Source: Anaerolineae bacterium (GTDB taxonomy: Bacteria > Chloroflexota > Anaerolineae > Promineifilales > Promineifilaceae). Taken from it: a stretch of DNA of 64,000 nt. The notes beneath the pieces were generated by a model. The model saw only the letters and a program-made list of their open reading frames with translations, did not search any database and had not been told where the DNA came from. Both the position numbers and the translations under genes were made by a program. Numbering within the stretch: the stretch's first letter is position 1; each line of letters opens with the position of its first letter. Below, one piece after another: positions 31,843-40,168 of the stretch. Location of the stretch: NCBI GenBank assembly GCA_020848035.1, contig JADLAX010000029.1:28773-92772 (forward strand), written 5' to 3'.

Positions 31843-32310
31843 TTCGCTGGGCCAGACCATGATGGCCAGGGTGCCGGGGATGCGGCTGAGTTTTTGGATC
31901 GGTTTGAAGATGGTGCGGATGAAGCGAAAGTAAAGGGGCAGGGAACGGCCGTCACCCCCCTTCACCTCCACAAAACCAAATTGCTGGTAAAACGGCACCA
32001 GCCGGTCCATGCAGGTGAGCCAGACCGGCGGTGGCTCATCGGCAAGGAGCCGGTGGATAATCTCGGCAGCGACGCCCTGCCGCCGCCACGCTTTTTGCAC
32101 GGCGATGGAGGCCAGTTCGCGCGAGCCGTCGCGATGGGGTTTGATTTGGCCGCAGCCGATCAATTCTCCATTGTCAGCCACCGCTACCAAAAAACGTGGC
32201 CACTTCAACCCCATCGGGTTGATGTTGACGGCCCGAATGAGCGCCTTGATGGCAGCTTCATCGCTGGCCTGGGCGGGACGGTAGGTGAGGGAAGGCTGCG
32301 AGGCTGTCAT
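31828..32310 (-). CDS. GNAT-family N-acetyltransferase
   Basis: 160-residue acyl-CoA-dependent acetyltransferase. The start of the fold reads LTYRPAQASDEAAIKALIRA, and motif A is visible as ELASIAVQKAWRRQGVAAEIIHRLL (about 65-89), with the pyrophosphate loop QKAWRRQGVA. The C-terminal PFYQQFGFVEV motif is typical. The ATG at 32310 starts the domain directly; the longer frame is not needed. The acceptor substrate is unknown. The last residues (WPSEEIGR) run into a dispersed repeat. Confidence 0.88.
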   Translation of the reverse strand: MTASQPSLTYRPAQASDEAAIKALIRAVNINPMGLKWPRFLVAVADNGELIGCGQIKPHRDGSRELASIAVQKAWRRQGVAAEIIHRLLADEPPPVWLTCMDRLVPFYQQFGFVEVKGGDGRSLPLYFRFIRTIFKPIQKLSRIPGTLAIMVWPSEEIGR

Positions 32311-32352
32311 TATTGAATGGGACACTGTACGCGAAGCGGTCACCTGCAAAGA

Positions 32353-32425
32353 CTACAACGAATAAAAGAAATTAACGAATTTTTCCCTAGGAGATCAATT
32401 CGTTGCTTTCTGAAATTCGTTGTAG
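32353..32425. repeat. CTACAACGAAT inverted repeat
   Basis: CTACAACGAAT (32353-32363) and ATTCGTTGTAG (32415-32425) are exact inverses, with inner AACGAATT/AATTCGTT pairs. A related element lies at 40169-40239. Confidence 0.7.
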
Positions 32426-32477
32426 CCATTCTTGCCAAAGTAAAACCCTATGTTTATGAGTTTCCGTTGATTCGGTT

Positions 32478-32891
32478 TTACCCTTTCATTTTGCGCAGGG
32501 CCATGGCCATGGCACCCAGGGCGGTGAACATCGTGATGGCGATTTTAGTGACGTCGACGATTGGCTCCACGCGCACGCCACCGGGGCTGATGATGATCGC
32601 TGCCACCGGGCGAGACATGGTGGCCCCACCGCCGCCGCCCCCGCCACCAAAGCCGTTGGCTTGATGTTCGGGCTCGTCTGGATTGGGGCCAGTGCCGCCG
32701 CCACCGCCATACCCCATGCCCAGGCCGGCCGAATATTCTGAAGCGTTGATGATGGTGTGGTCGCCCACGGTGACGGGTTGGCTGAACACGGCATCGGGCC
32801 GGGTGACGTCAAACAAGCGGCCCATCAGCTCGTTGGCCGATTTTTGATCGGGGATAGATTCGAGTATCAGTTTGTTGAAGTTTTCGCTCAT
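32478..32891 (-). CDS. YtfJ/GerW-family protein with glycine-rich loop
   Basis: 137-residue protein resembling the YtfJ (GerW) family: LGMGYGGGGGTGPNPDEPEH and ANGFGGGGGGGG flank a core VFSQPVTVGDHTIINASEYS, ending RPVAAIIISPGGVRVEPIVD and a hydrophobic C-terminal helix (ITMFTALGAMAMAL). In Firmicutes, YtfJ is a spore protein of unclear biochemistry, but homologues occur in non-spore-formers. No spore genes are seen here. The next gene on the same strand is a shorter relative, and a TPR protein follows upstream in the cluster. Function unknown. Confidence 0.75.
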   Translation of the reverse strand: MSENFNKLILESIPDQKSANELMGRLFDVTRPDAVFSQPVTVGDHTIINASEYSAGLGMGYGGGGGTGPNPDEPEHQANGFGGGGGGGGATMSRPVAAIIISPGGVRVEPIVDVTKIAITMFTALGAMAMALRKMKG

Positions 32892-32919
32892 GTGGACTCC
32901 TTTTGAGTAGGGTAGCCGA

Positions 32920-32972
32920 GGATTCCAATCCTCGTTTTTTGCATATAGAGCGCGCTAAGAAAGCGCGGCTAC
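32920..32972. repeat. REP-like element with two hairpins
   Basis: GTAGCCGAGGATTCCAATCC continues into TCG, and the element closes with GCGCGCTAAGAAAGCGCGGC then TAC. The plan matches the 68-bp REP units of the hsd locus (GTAGCCGnGnATTCC..., then GCGCG...CGCGG...TAC), so it is probably a distant member of the same RAYT-mobilised family. Confidence 0.6.
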
Positions 32973-33247
32973 GCGGTTTGTTTTTTGATGAGACGCAGCA
33001 GCAGCGGGATGAGCAGGCTGGCGGCCATCAGGCTGATGGTGGCCAGGCGGGTGACGTCGACGATGGGATGGCGTTCGCTTTGTGCGCCATTTTGCACGAG
33101 TACGGCCGTTGGCCGCTGCCACACAAAACCGCCAAAGGGAAATTTGATGATGAGTGCCTGGGATTCGGGGATAAGGGTGTGTTGTGGGGTGGAAACGGCC
33201 GTTCCCTGCACCGTTTTCAATTCAATAAAATCGGTAAGTTTGGTCAT
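32969..33247 (-). CDS. small YtfJ-like membrane-anchored protein
   Basis: 92-residue protein starting at the ATG 33247, preceded by AAGGAGCC. The core TPQHTLIPESQALIIKFPFG and the ending HPIVDVTRLATISLMAASLL mirror the layout of the preceding YtfJ-like protein (IVDVTKIAITMFTALGAM), including the final hydrophobic helix. The middle glycine loop is absent. It is therefore probably a degenerate paralogue or a partner. The stop overlaps the REP-like element 32920-32972 by four bases. No biochemical function is known. Confidence 0.65.
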   Translation of the reverse strand: MTKLTDFIELKTVQGTAVSTPQHTLIPESQALIIKFPFGGFVWQRPTAVLVQNGAQSERHPIVDVTRLATISLMAASLLIPLLLRLIKKQTA

Positions 33248-33282
33248 AAAGGCTCCTTGGTTCTGCCCATGAATAAGAAAAA

Positions 33283-33330
33283 GCGGAACACAGAGTTGCA
33301 CGGAGGTTACGCAGAGCTACACAGAGAGGA
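33283..33330. repeat. CACAGAG/CACGGAGG dispersed repeat
   Basis: AACACAGAGTTGCACGGAGG, then TTACGCAGAGCTACACAGAG, form a short module array of the same family as 31724-31842, in the spacer before the TPR gene. Confidence 0.6.
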
Positions 33331-33366
33331 GTGGGTAATGCAAATGTGGTGGTGGTGAGACCTGAG

Positions 33367-34020
33367 TTAATCTTCCTGGAAGTGGCGATCGAGCTGTTCC
33401 AGCAGTTGCGCCGCTTCGACCAGCTTGTCCAGCGGGTTTTCTTCACCGGTGAAGTAGCGGTAGTCAGCGGGCATCAGGTCCAACGTTTCGACAATTTCCT
33501 GGTACTTTTCTTTGAGAGAGCGTTCGTTGATGCCAAAAACGGCCGCAATTTGTGCCCGCGTCATTTCGGTGAAGTTCACCTTGACGATGGCATACACCAG
33601 GGCCCCGGCCCAGAGTGATGGTTTGGGGGTGCGCAACGGCCGTCGGCCAATGGCAATGCGATACTCCAGCCACATCTGAATCGCTTTGCCAATCTGTGGC
33701 AGGGGCAGGTCTAGCTGCTTCATGCCCTCGATCAAATCCGATTCCACTTCGTCCAGTCCGGTGGAAAACAGCTGCTCGTACCGGGCGGCGACGTCGCCAT
33801 CTGTTTCGGCTTGCAGGTAGCCCCCCAGGGCAGCCATCGCCCGGTCGTAGTCGCCGCCGCGCGTGTAGGCGCGGGTCAGGTTCAGGTGATACTCTGGATT
33901 TTGCGGATCGGCAGAAACGGCCGCAGTAAAAGCGTCTACCGCCTTCTCAATTTGCCAGGAATCGTAAAATGCGAGTCCGGATTGATTATGTTCTACTGCC
34001 AGTTTCTGTTTATTTGTCAT
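33367..34020 (-). CDS. TPR protein with a C-terminal cyclin-box/DUF6398-like domain
   Basis: 217-residue protein, ATG at 34020. The N-terminal half has two to three tetratricopeptide helices pairs (NQSGLAFYDSWQIEKAVDAF, AAVSADPQNPEYHLNLTRAY, YDRAMAALGGYLQAE). The second half reads SLWAGALVYAIVKVNFTEMT and RAQIAAVFGINERSLKEKYQ, which recalls the cyclin-like/helix-turn-helix region found in DUF6398-type proteins and in TFIIB-like folds. It may bind nucleic acid or other proteins. It sits in a same-strand group with the YtfJ-like genes and a zinc-ribbon protein. No specific role is assigned. Confidence 0.7.
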   Translation of the reverse strand: MTNKQKLAVEHNQSGLAFYDSWQIEKAVDAFTAAVSADPQNPEYHLNLTRAYTRGGDYDRAMAALGGYLQAETDGDVAARYEQLFSTGLDEVESDLIEGMKQLDLPLPQIGKAIQMWLEYRIAIGRRPLRTPKPSLWAGALVYAIVKVNFTEMTRAQIAAVFGINERSLKEKYQEIVETLDLMPADYRYFTGEENPLDKLVEAAQLLEQLDRHFQED

Positions 34021-34178
34021 GAGGTCGCCACTTTTGTTTACTGGCCTTACAGTTTCCGAATCAACCAGGCATTGTTTGTTGATCGCCAGCAAAGTGTGAA
34101 AGCATTGTACAAAGTGGCGGTAGCAGCGTCAAGCAGATAGGACTGACGTCATGGGAGATTAGTAGGGCAGTTGTTGGG

Positions 34179-34991
34179 TTACGAGCCAAGCGGCTGAAAG
34201 CTGCGCAGGATGGTTTCAAAGTCGGACTGGTGTAGGGGGAATTGGCCAAAGCTGGTGCAGGTGTTTACCAGGTAGAGCTCTTCGCCGCCGGGCACAAAGT
34301 GCTCCAGGCAGCGCCAGATTTGTTCACCCTGTTCGATGTTAAAAAGGAGGGTAATGATGGGTACGGCCGTATCCGCCTCAGGCATTGCCATGTTAACCAG
34401 GGTGACGTTTTCCGGCAGCTGCTGCTGGGCATAGGTGGCCAACTGCTCGGGCGTCAGCTGCTGCAGGCGCTGGCTGCGGGCCACCAAAACAAAAGCCGGT
34501 GTGCCGCTGGGGAAAACGGCCGTATCCTCTGCCCCTAAAAAAAGCAGCTGTGTATCACTGACCAGGGCAGCGAACGTGCTGTCCAACGCTTGCAGCGGCG
34601 GGCTGCTGCGCAGTTCCGGGGCGGTGGCGGCGCGGACCATGTCTACCAGCTGCCACGATTCGGGCAGGTTCAGGGTGTACTGCTGCTGGTCATTGGTGAA
34701 GGCGAGCCAGCCGGGCTGCGGCAGGTTGTTGCTGTTCGCCAGGAAAAGCGGCGCTTGCCCAATGGCGCGGGTGGTGGCAATAAGAATGAGCAGCGCTACC
34801 GCCGTCAGGGCGGCGTAGAGCAGCATGGTGCGGAAGGTGGGCAGGGGGAGAGTGTCGGCGGGAACGGCCGTATCGGTCTGCACCCGGCGCGTTGGTTTGA
34901 TGGTCCGTGTGGCCAGCTGTCGGCCGCAGTGCCAACACTGGCTGTCGGTGGCCATCACCGTTTGTCCGCAATGTTCACAGCGAGAAACCAT
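34179..34991 (-). CDS. zinc-ribbon membrane protein with external PsbP-like domain
   Basis: 270-residue protein. A cytoplasmic zinc ribbon with CEHCGQ and CWHCGR (Cys 5, 8, 19, 22) leads. One membrane helix follows at about 52-73 (TMLLYAALTAVALLILIATT). A domain of about 180 residues outside the membrane (YTLNLPESWQLVDMVRAATA; FVLVARSQRLQQLTPEQLAT; EQIWRCLEHFVPGGEELYLV) resembles the PsbP/DUF1795-like fold by its LPESW motif. Such ribbon-helix-domain proteins are frequent in Chloroflexota and of unknown role. The gene is followed at its 5' side by a bidirectional terminator. Confidence 0.7.
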   Translation of the reverse strand: MVSRCEHCGQTVMATDSQCWHCGRQLATRTIKPTRRVQTDTAVPADTLPLPTFRTMLLYAALTAVALLILIATTRAIGQAPLFLANSNNLPQPGWLAFTNDQQQYTLNLPESWQLVDMVRAATAPELRSSPPLQALDSTFAALVSDTQLLFLGAEDTAVFPSGTPAFVLVARSQRLQQLTPEQLATYAQQQLPENVTLVNMAMPEADTAVPIITLLFNIEQGEQIWRCLEHFVPGGEELYLVNTCTSFGQFPLHQSDFETILRSFQPLGS

Positions 34992-35108
34992 AAAATTTGC
35001 CTAAAAATCAGTACGTTAGTCCTATTGCTGGCCTCTAGTACCGTACCTTAAACTTACTGCATCATACACCAATTGATTTCCCTTTTCCTCCTTTTTTCTC
35101 CTCTTCCC

Positions 35109-35139
35109 GCAAAAAGCCTTGCACCAGCAAGGCTTTTTG
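35109..35139. terminator. bidirectional terminator before mutS2 3' end
   Basis: GCAAAAAGCCTTGC (35109-35122) pairs with GCAAGGCTTTTTG (35127-35139), with A- and T-runs on both sides. A second hairpin, GGTGACAGTCACTT/AAGTGACCGTCACC (about 35146-35178), follows directly. They end mutS2 (minus strand, stop 35186) and shield the downstream gene. Confidence 0.85.
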
Positions 35140-35185
35140 TTTGGACAGGTGACAGTCACTTTGGAAGTGACCGTCACCGACGTCC

Positions 35186-37609
35186 CTAATCTTCGGCGAA
35201 TTTGACGAAGGTGACGCCTGCACCGCCTTCACCATCCTTGCCTTCTTCAAAAGAGATGATGTGTTTGTTGTTTTGTAAGGCTTTGCGTACGGCCGTTCTC
35301 AACTTGCCCGTCCCCTTGCCATGAATAATGCGCACCCACGGCATGTGCGACAGATACGCCCGGTCGATGAACCCGATCAACTCTGCCAGCCCATCCTCGA
35401 CGCGCCGGCCGCGAATGTCTAGCTCCATGCCGGGTGAACTGGACTTCACCAGAGGAATGGATTCCAGCTCCGCCTTTTCGTCCTTGGGGCGGCTCTTAAA
35501 CTCCAGGTCACTCAGCTTGGCCCGCATCTGCAAACGGCCGACGGCCACCATCGCCTCATACTTGCTCAGCGAGATGATTTCGCCTTCGGTGTTGAGCGCC
35601 TTCACCACCACCCTGTCGCCTGCTTCCAACTCCAGGCTGTTTTTGGTGGGTTTACGCGTTTTGCTCACCTTCGGCGCAATTTGTTCCACGTCTTCCGCTT
35701 CCAGCGCGGCCACGTCCTTACTCACCTGCTTCAGCTTGTTCAGCGATTGGGCATCGCGGATTTGCTTGCGCGCCTGCCGCAGCTCGTCTTCGATGGCGTC
35801 GATCTTTTGCCGGGCTTCTTCCTGGGCCGCCGCCAGCACCGCTTCACGCTCTTCTTCCAGCCGCTCCAGCTGGCGGGCCAGGGCGTCCTTCTCATCTTCC
35901 AGCTGGCGGCGGATGAGCCGGGCGGCCGCTTCTTCGGCGGCCATCTTCTCGCGCAGGTCGTAGATGGCGTCCAGCAGGTTTTCGGCTTCGTTATTGCCTG
36001 CGCCGGTCAGCTTCATGGCGTCATCCAGGATGGTGTCGTCCAGCCCCAGTCGCCGGGCAATGGCAAAGGCGTTGGACTTGCCGGGGATGCCAATCGCCAT
36101 TTCGTAGGTGGGCGAGAGCGTTTCCACGTCAAACAGCATCGAGGCGTTGGTGGCGCCGCGCTGCTGGTCAGCGTAGAGCTTCAGCTCGGGGTAGTGGGTG
36201 GCGATGAACGTGGTGGCCCCTTTGTCGCGCAGAAAGCTGGTGATGGCCTGGGCCAGCGCCGCGCCTTCCGTCGGGTCGGTGCCGGAGCCAAGCTCATCGA
36301 GCAGCACCAGCGAGCGGTCGTCTACGTGTTCCAGGATGCGAATGATGTTGGTCATGTGCGCCGAGAAGGTGGAGAGGCTCTGCTCAATCGACTGCTCGTC
36401 GCCAATATCGGCAAATACATCGTCGAAAACGGTGAGCCGTGCTTCGATGGCGGGCAGGTGCAGGCCAGATTGGGCCATCAGCACCATGAGGCCGATGGTT
36501 TTGAGGCTGACCGTCTTGCCGCCGGTGTTTGGCCCGGTGATGAGCACGGTGAAGATGTCATTACCCAGCGTCAGGTCGGTGGGGATGACGCTGCCAGGGG
36601 GCAGCAGCGGATGGCGCGCGCTGCGAATCCAGACGGTGCTGCCGGGGTGGGGATTACGCGGCGGCGGCACCCATTTGGCCAGTTCGTTGGCGTGTTTGGG
36701 CGGTTTGGGCTGCTCAAACTCGCGCCAATCGACAAAGTCCGGCGGCACGCCTTTAATGATGGCGGCGTACCGGGCGCGGGCAAAGATGAGGTCCAGCTCG
36801 GCCATGCGCTCCACGATGCGAATGATGGGGTCGGCCACGTCGGCCACTTTGGCGGACAGCTCGGCCAGGATGCGCTCGATTTCGGCGTGTTCGCTCATTT
36901 GCAGGCCGCGATACTCGTTGTTCAGCTCGACGGTGGCGATGGGTTCCATCCACAGCGTTGCGCCGCTGCCGCTCTGGTCGTGCACAATGCCCTTGATGCG
37001 CCCTTTGGCATCGGCCTTGACGGGCACGACGTAACGGCCGCTCCGCATCGTGATGATCGGTTCTTGCAGCCACTGGTTTTGGCTGGAGTTGAGCAGGCGC
37101 TGGAGTTTGTCTTGGATACGGCCGTGTACCGTGCGCAAATCGGCGCGAATCCGGCCCAGCTTGGGGCTGGCGCTGTCCAGCACTTCGCCGCGTTCGTCGA
37201 TGGTGCTGCTGATGGCGTCTACCAGGCCCGGCACTTCTTCCACCAGCTCGGCAATGGCTGCCAGGTAAGGGAAGCCATCGGCCACTTTGATGAGCTGCCG
37301 CTTGAGGGTGCGGGCGGCCACGAGCGTGCTGCGGATGTCCAGCAAATCCTCGGCGGGCAGGGTGAAGCCGCGCCGGGAATTTTCCGCCGGGCGGCGCACA
37401 TCGCGCGCGCCGCCGATGGTGATGTTGGTGTGGGTGTCCAGCAGCAGGAGGGCTTCGGCCGTTTCTTTTTGCCACTGCTCGGCCAGAATCTGGTCGGTGG
37501 TGGGCTGGAGTTTACGGGCGAGATCTTCGCCAGCGCTGAAGCTGGTGTAGCCAGCTAGAATGTTGAGTACCTTGTGGTATTCAAGGGTATGTAGTGATTT
37601 TGTGTCCAT
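35186..37609 (-). CDS. mutS2: endonuclease MutS2
   Basis: 807-residue MutS-related ATPase involved in suppressing recombination or in ribosome-collision rescue in other bacteria. Core motifs: N-terminal LEYHKVLNILAGYTSFSAGE, Walker A ITGPNTGGKTVSLKTIGL, Walker B SLVLLDELGSGTDPTEGAAL and the signature GGTDP-type loop. A coiled coil follows (DEKDALARQLERLEEEREAV) and a KOW-like segment AGDRVVVKALNTEGEIISLS. The C-terminal Smr nuclease domain is intact: LDIRGRRVEDGLAELIGFID, with RIIHGKGTGKLRTAVRKAL. Length is typical. Confidence 0.97.
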   Translation of the reverse strand: MDTKSLHTLEYHKVLNILAGYTSFSAGEDLARKLQPTTDQILAEQWQKETAEALLLLDTHTNITIGGARDVRRPAENSRRGFTLPAEDLLDIRSTLVAARTLKRQLIKVADGFPYLAAIAELVEEVPGLVDAISSTIDERGEVLDSASPKLGRIRADLRTVHGRIQDKLQRLLNSSQNQWLQEPIITMRSGRYVVPVKADAKGRIKGIVHDQSGSGATLWMEPIATVELNNEYRGLQMSEHAEIERILAELSAKVADVADPIIRIVERMAELDLIFARARYAAIIKGVPPDFVDWREFEQPKPPKHANELAKWVPPPRNPHPGSTVWIRSARHPLLPPGSVIPTDLTLGNDIFTVLITGPNTGGKTVSLKTIGLMVLMAQSGLHLPAIEARLTVFDDVFADIGDEQSIEQSLSTFSAHMTNIIRILEHVDDRSLVLLDELGSGTDPTEGAALAQAITSFLRDKGATTFIATHYPELKLYADQQRGATNASMLFDVETLSPTYEMAIGIPGKSNAFAIARRLGLDDTILDDAMKLTGAGNNEAENLLDAIYDLREKMAAEEAAARLIRRQLEDEKDALARQLERLEEEREAVLAAAQEEARQKIDAIEDELRQARKQIRDAQSLNKLKQVSKDVAALEAEDVEQIAPKVSKTRKPTKNSLELEAGDRVVVKALNTEGEIISLSKYEAMVAVGRLQMRAKLSDLEFKSRPKDEKAELESIPLVKSSSPGMELDIRGRRVEDGLAELIGFIDRAYLSHMPWVRIIHGKGTGKLRTAVRKALQNNKHIISFEEGKDGEGGAGVTFVKFAED

Positions 37610-38009
37610 TTTTCTTCTTTTGGGCCACAGAGATCACAGAGGGGAAGAGATTTTTCCCTCAGGCGATGACATCTGTGGTTTTCAATAGACGACTCTGGAA
37701 GCACATACCCTCGGGTGTGGATATTTAGCGAGAGAGGTTCCGAGTCGGTTGATTTTTGGTAAGTTGGTAGTGGGATACGGTGTTTGGGCGCAAACGGCCG
37801 TTTTGACCCACAAGCAATGCATTTTTATTGACAAACATGTAAATTAACCTCCTCGTTTAGATTTTGGCCAAGTATACCTGTGAAATAAAATCTGGCTAAA
37901 ATTGAGTGCCGCTGGCTAACTTATGCTCAATTGTGGCGCAGTTGATATTAGCAATGGAGCTACTGCGGAATAATCTGGGGCAATCATGAATCATCCTGAG
38001 GACACTTTT
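37610..38009. other. 400-bp divergent spacer between mutS2 and the TPM gene
   Basis: Contains a short repeat GGCCACAGAGATCACAGAGG (about 37621-37641) and one ACGGCCGT in AAACGGCCGTTTTG (about 37793). No gene, and no convincing promoter or operator; the promoters of both flanking genes must lie here. Confidence 0.5.
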
Positions 38010-39146
38010 ATGCGTACGGCAAACCGTAAATTGAGTTGGACAATCGGGCTTGTGACTACTTTTTTGGGTCTGGTGTGGCTGTGGGGAGGAACGGCCGTTG
38101 CGGCCCAAACGCTTTATCCAGTGGCTACTGATCAATACGTGAACGATTACGCCAACGTCATCAGCAGTGCCGACGAGGCGCACATTCGCGACTTGCTGAC
38201 CGGGTATGAGGCCAGTGACGGCGTGCAAATGACGGTGCTGACGGTGCGCTCGCTGAGTGATTACGGCACGGGCGACAATTCGATCGAGCAGTTTGCCACC
38301 AACCTGTTCAACGAATGGGGCATTGGCCAGGCCAGCCGGAACGATGGGGTGCTGTTGTTGGTCGCGGTGGCAGATCGGGAACTGCGCATTGAGTTGGGAT
38401 CGGGGTATGGGGTGGCGTACAACGGCCGTATGCAGCGTATCATTGACCAGATCATCGTGCCCTATTTTCGCCAGGAAGATTACAGCCTGGGGATTTTTGA
38501 AGGCAGCCGGGCGATTGTGGCTGATTTACGGGGTGAGGTGTATGAATCGCTGGCGGAAACCAACGGCAGCATTCCTTCACGCACCACGGGTGTGGATGAG
38601 CCAACTACCGGGGGGCTGGGCAAGATTTTGCTGGGGCTGGGCGCGGTGGGGGTGCCGTTGGGCAGTCTGCTGGTCTCGCGTTATCGCCGGTACAAACCAC
38701 GCACCTGCTCTAGCTGCCAGACAACGATGACACGGTTGGAAGAGCAGGCGGATGATGCGTATCTGAAACCGGGGCAGCTAACCGAGGAGCGATTGAGCTC
38801 CGTGGATTATGATGTGTGGCTTTGCCCAAACTGCCAGCAGCGGCAAGTGATTCCGTATGAAAATTGGTTGCAGCGTTACGGCCGTTGCCGTAAATGCCAT
38901 TACCGGACCGTGAGCCACAGCTCGACTATTTTGTCTCACCCAACCTATTCCCACAGCGGCCGGAAGCGCGACCGGGCTTACTGCAACCACTGCGGTGATG
39001 AAAAAATCACGGAATCTGTTATTCCCATGCTGGTTGAATCGTCCAGCAGCAGCTCTAGTTCCAGCTCCAGCAGCTCCAGTTCAAGTTCCAGCAGTTCGTT
39101 TGGCGGCGGCAGCTCTTCTGGTGGTGGGGCGAGTGGGAAGTGGTAA
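38010..39146 (+). CDS. TPM-domain (YgcG-like) exported protein with zinc ribbons and poly-serine tail
   Basis: 378-residue protein. Signal peptide (TIGLVTTFLGLVWLWGGTAV), then a TPM domain (VNDYANVISSADEAHIRDLL; NDGVLLLVAVADRELRIELG with GYG), then a membrane helix (KILLGLGAVGVPLGSLLVSR). The C-terminal part has four CxxC pairs (CSSC, CPNC, CRKC, CNHC), a run of about 20 serines and an FGGGSSSGGGASGKW end. The ATG at 38010 is preferred because GAGGA precedes it and it gives a standard signal peptide. TPM proteins of this class often contain low-complexity Gly/Ser tails; the function is uncertain (membrane-linked phosphatase or photosystem-like repair in plants). It stands alone on the plus strand. 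Confidence 0.85.
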   Translation: MRTANRKLSWTIGLVTTFLGLVWLWGGTAVAAQTLYPVATDQYVNDYANVISSADEAHIRDLLTGYEASDGVQMTVLTVRSLSDYGTGDNSIEQFATNLFNEWGIGQASRNDGVLLLVAVADRELRIELGSGYGVAYNGRMQRIIDQIIVPYFRQEDYSLGIFEGSRAIVADLRGEVYESLAETNGSIPSRTTGVDEPTTGGLGKILLGLGAVGVPLGSLLVSRYRRYKPRTCSSCQTTMTRLEEQADDAYLKPGQLTEERLSSVDYDVWLCPNCQQRQVIPYENWLQRYGRCRKCHYRTVSHSSTILSHPTYSHSGRKRDRAYCNHCGDEKITESVIPMLVESSSSSSSSSSSSSSSSSSSSFGGGSSSGGGASGKW

Positions 39147-39259
39147 ACTAGTATTGCGCCCCGAAAGTTCGCATAAGGTTATTGACGAAGGCGCAATACT
39201 TAAACAGTCCGGCAACTTGTCATAAAAACGTTATGTAGATTTCCGCCGGACTGTACTAG
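39147..39259. repeat. nested hairpins between convergent genes
   Basis: AGTATTGCGCC (39150-39160) pairs with GGCGCAATACT (39190-39200). ACAGTCCGG (39204-39212) pairs with CCGGACTGT (39246-39254). The outer CTAGTA (39148-39153) matches TACTAG (39254-39259). Together they could fold as a two-arm structure or a bidirectional terminator. Confidence 0.6.
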
Positions 39260-40149
39260 GCTACGGCCGTTCGCCCCATAAAGTCCAAAATGTGCCCGGC
39301 AATCTCCTCCCCCTTGTCCTCCTGCAAAAAGTGGCCTGCGCCCTGGATGGTGATCTCCGGCTGGCCCTGTGCGCCCGGAATGCCGCGCCGGAAAATAGCG
39401 TCGCCGCCGCGGGTGATGGGGTCGCCGTCGCTGAACAGGACGAGGGCGGGTTTGGTCCAGCGGGTGAGCTGGCGCTGAGCCCGGCTCATCTCGGCGGCAC
39501 CGGGGTCTTGTGGGGTCAGGGGAATGAGCAGGGGGAAAACGGCCGCTCCCGCCTTAAACCGTTCATCGGGGAAAGGCGCTTCGTACGCTTTTACCACTTC
39601 TTTGGGCAGCTGCGTCACCGTGCCGTTTTGGATGATGCGCCCGACGGGCAGTTTGGTGCCAAACCGCTCGGCGGCGGCACGCCACTGCATAAACGCCTCG
39701 GGCATGGGGAACATGCCCGTGGGCAGGCCGGTGTTCATGATCACCAGCCGGGCAAAACGCTCTGGCAGCTGGGTGGCGATGGTGAGGCCGAGCAAGCCGC
39801 CCCAATCCTGGACAACGGCCGTTATTCCCCACAAATCCAGCGCCTCGATGAAACCCACCAGCACGTCCCGGTGCAGCTTAAAGCTGTAGTCGGCCGGATC
39901 AATAAGCTTGTCGGAACGGCCGAATCCCACCAAATCCGGGGCGATAACCCGGTGCTGCGCCGCCAGCGGCGGAATCATCTTGCGGTAGAGGTAGGACCAG
40001 CTTGGCTCGCCGTGCAGGCACAGAATCGTCTCGCCCGCGCCTTCGTCTACGGTGTGCAGCCGCAGGCCGTTGACTTCTACGTAGTTGGGGGAGAAGGGGT
40101 AGTCGGGTAGGTTGTCAAATCGCTCATCGGGCGTGCGGATAATTTCCAT
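39256..40149 (-). CDS. haloalkane dehalogenase (HLD-I-like alpha/beta hydrolase)
   Basis: 297-residue alpha/beta-hydrolase close to the DhlA/HLD-I group. Nucleophile Asp115 lies in VVQDWGG, followed by Trp116, a halide-stabilising position. The oxyanion motif HGEP is at 46-49. A second acid is suggested by LFSDGDPI near 250, and the catalytic His is in GAGHFLQEDKG near 276. The N-terminus RTPDERFDNLPDYPFSPNYV is typical of HLD-I enzymes. It would hydrolyse haloalkanes to alcohol and halide. The natural substrate is unknown, and some members are epoxide hydrolases or esterases, so activity needs testing. It neighbours no other dehalogenation gene. Confidence 0.82.
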   Translation of the reverse strand: MEIIRTPDERFDNLPDYPFSPNYVEVNGLRLHTVDEGAGETILCLHGEPSWSYLYRKMIPPLAAQHRVIAPDLVGFGRSDKLIDPADYSFKLHRDVLVGFIEALDLWGITAVVQDWGGLLGLTIATQLPERFARLVIMNTGLPTGMFPMPEAFMQWRAAAERFGTKLPVGRIIQNGTVTQLPKEVVKAYEAPFPDERFKAGAAVFPLLIPLTPQDPGAAEMSRAQRQLTRWTKPALVLFSDGDPITRGGDAIFRRGIPGAQGQPEITIQGAGHFLQEDKGEEIAGHILDFMGRTAVA

Positions 40150-40168
40150 GGGTTTCTCTCTTTTTGGG

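Noticed and set aside
37610..38009. A small gene in the mutS2-TPM spacer
   Set aside because: All frames are short or interrupted, with no ribosome-binding site; only a dispersed repeat and one palindrome copy are visible.
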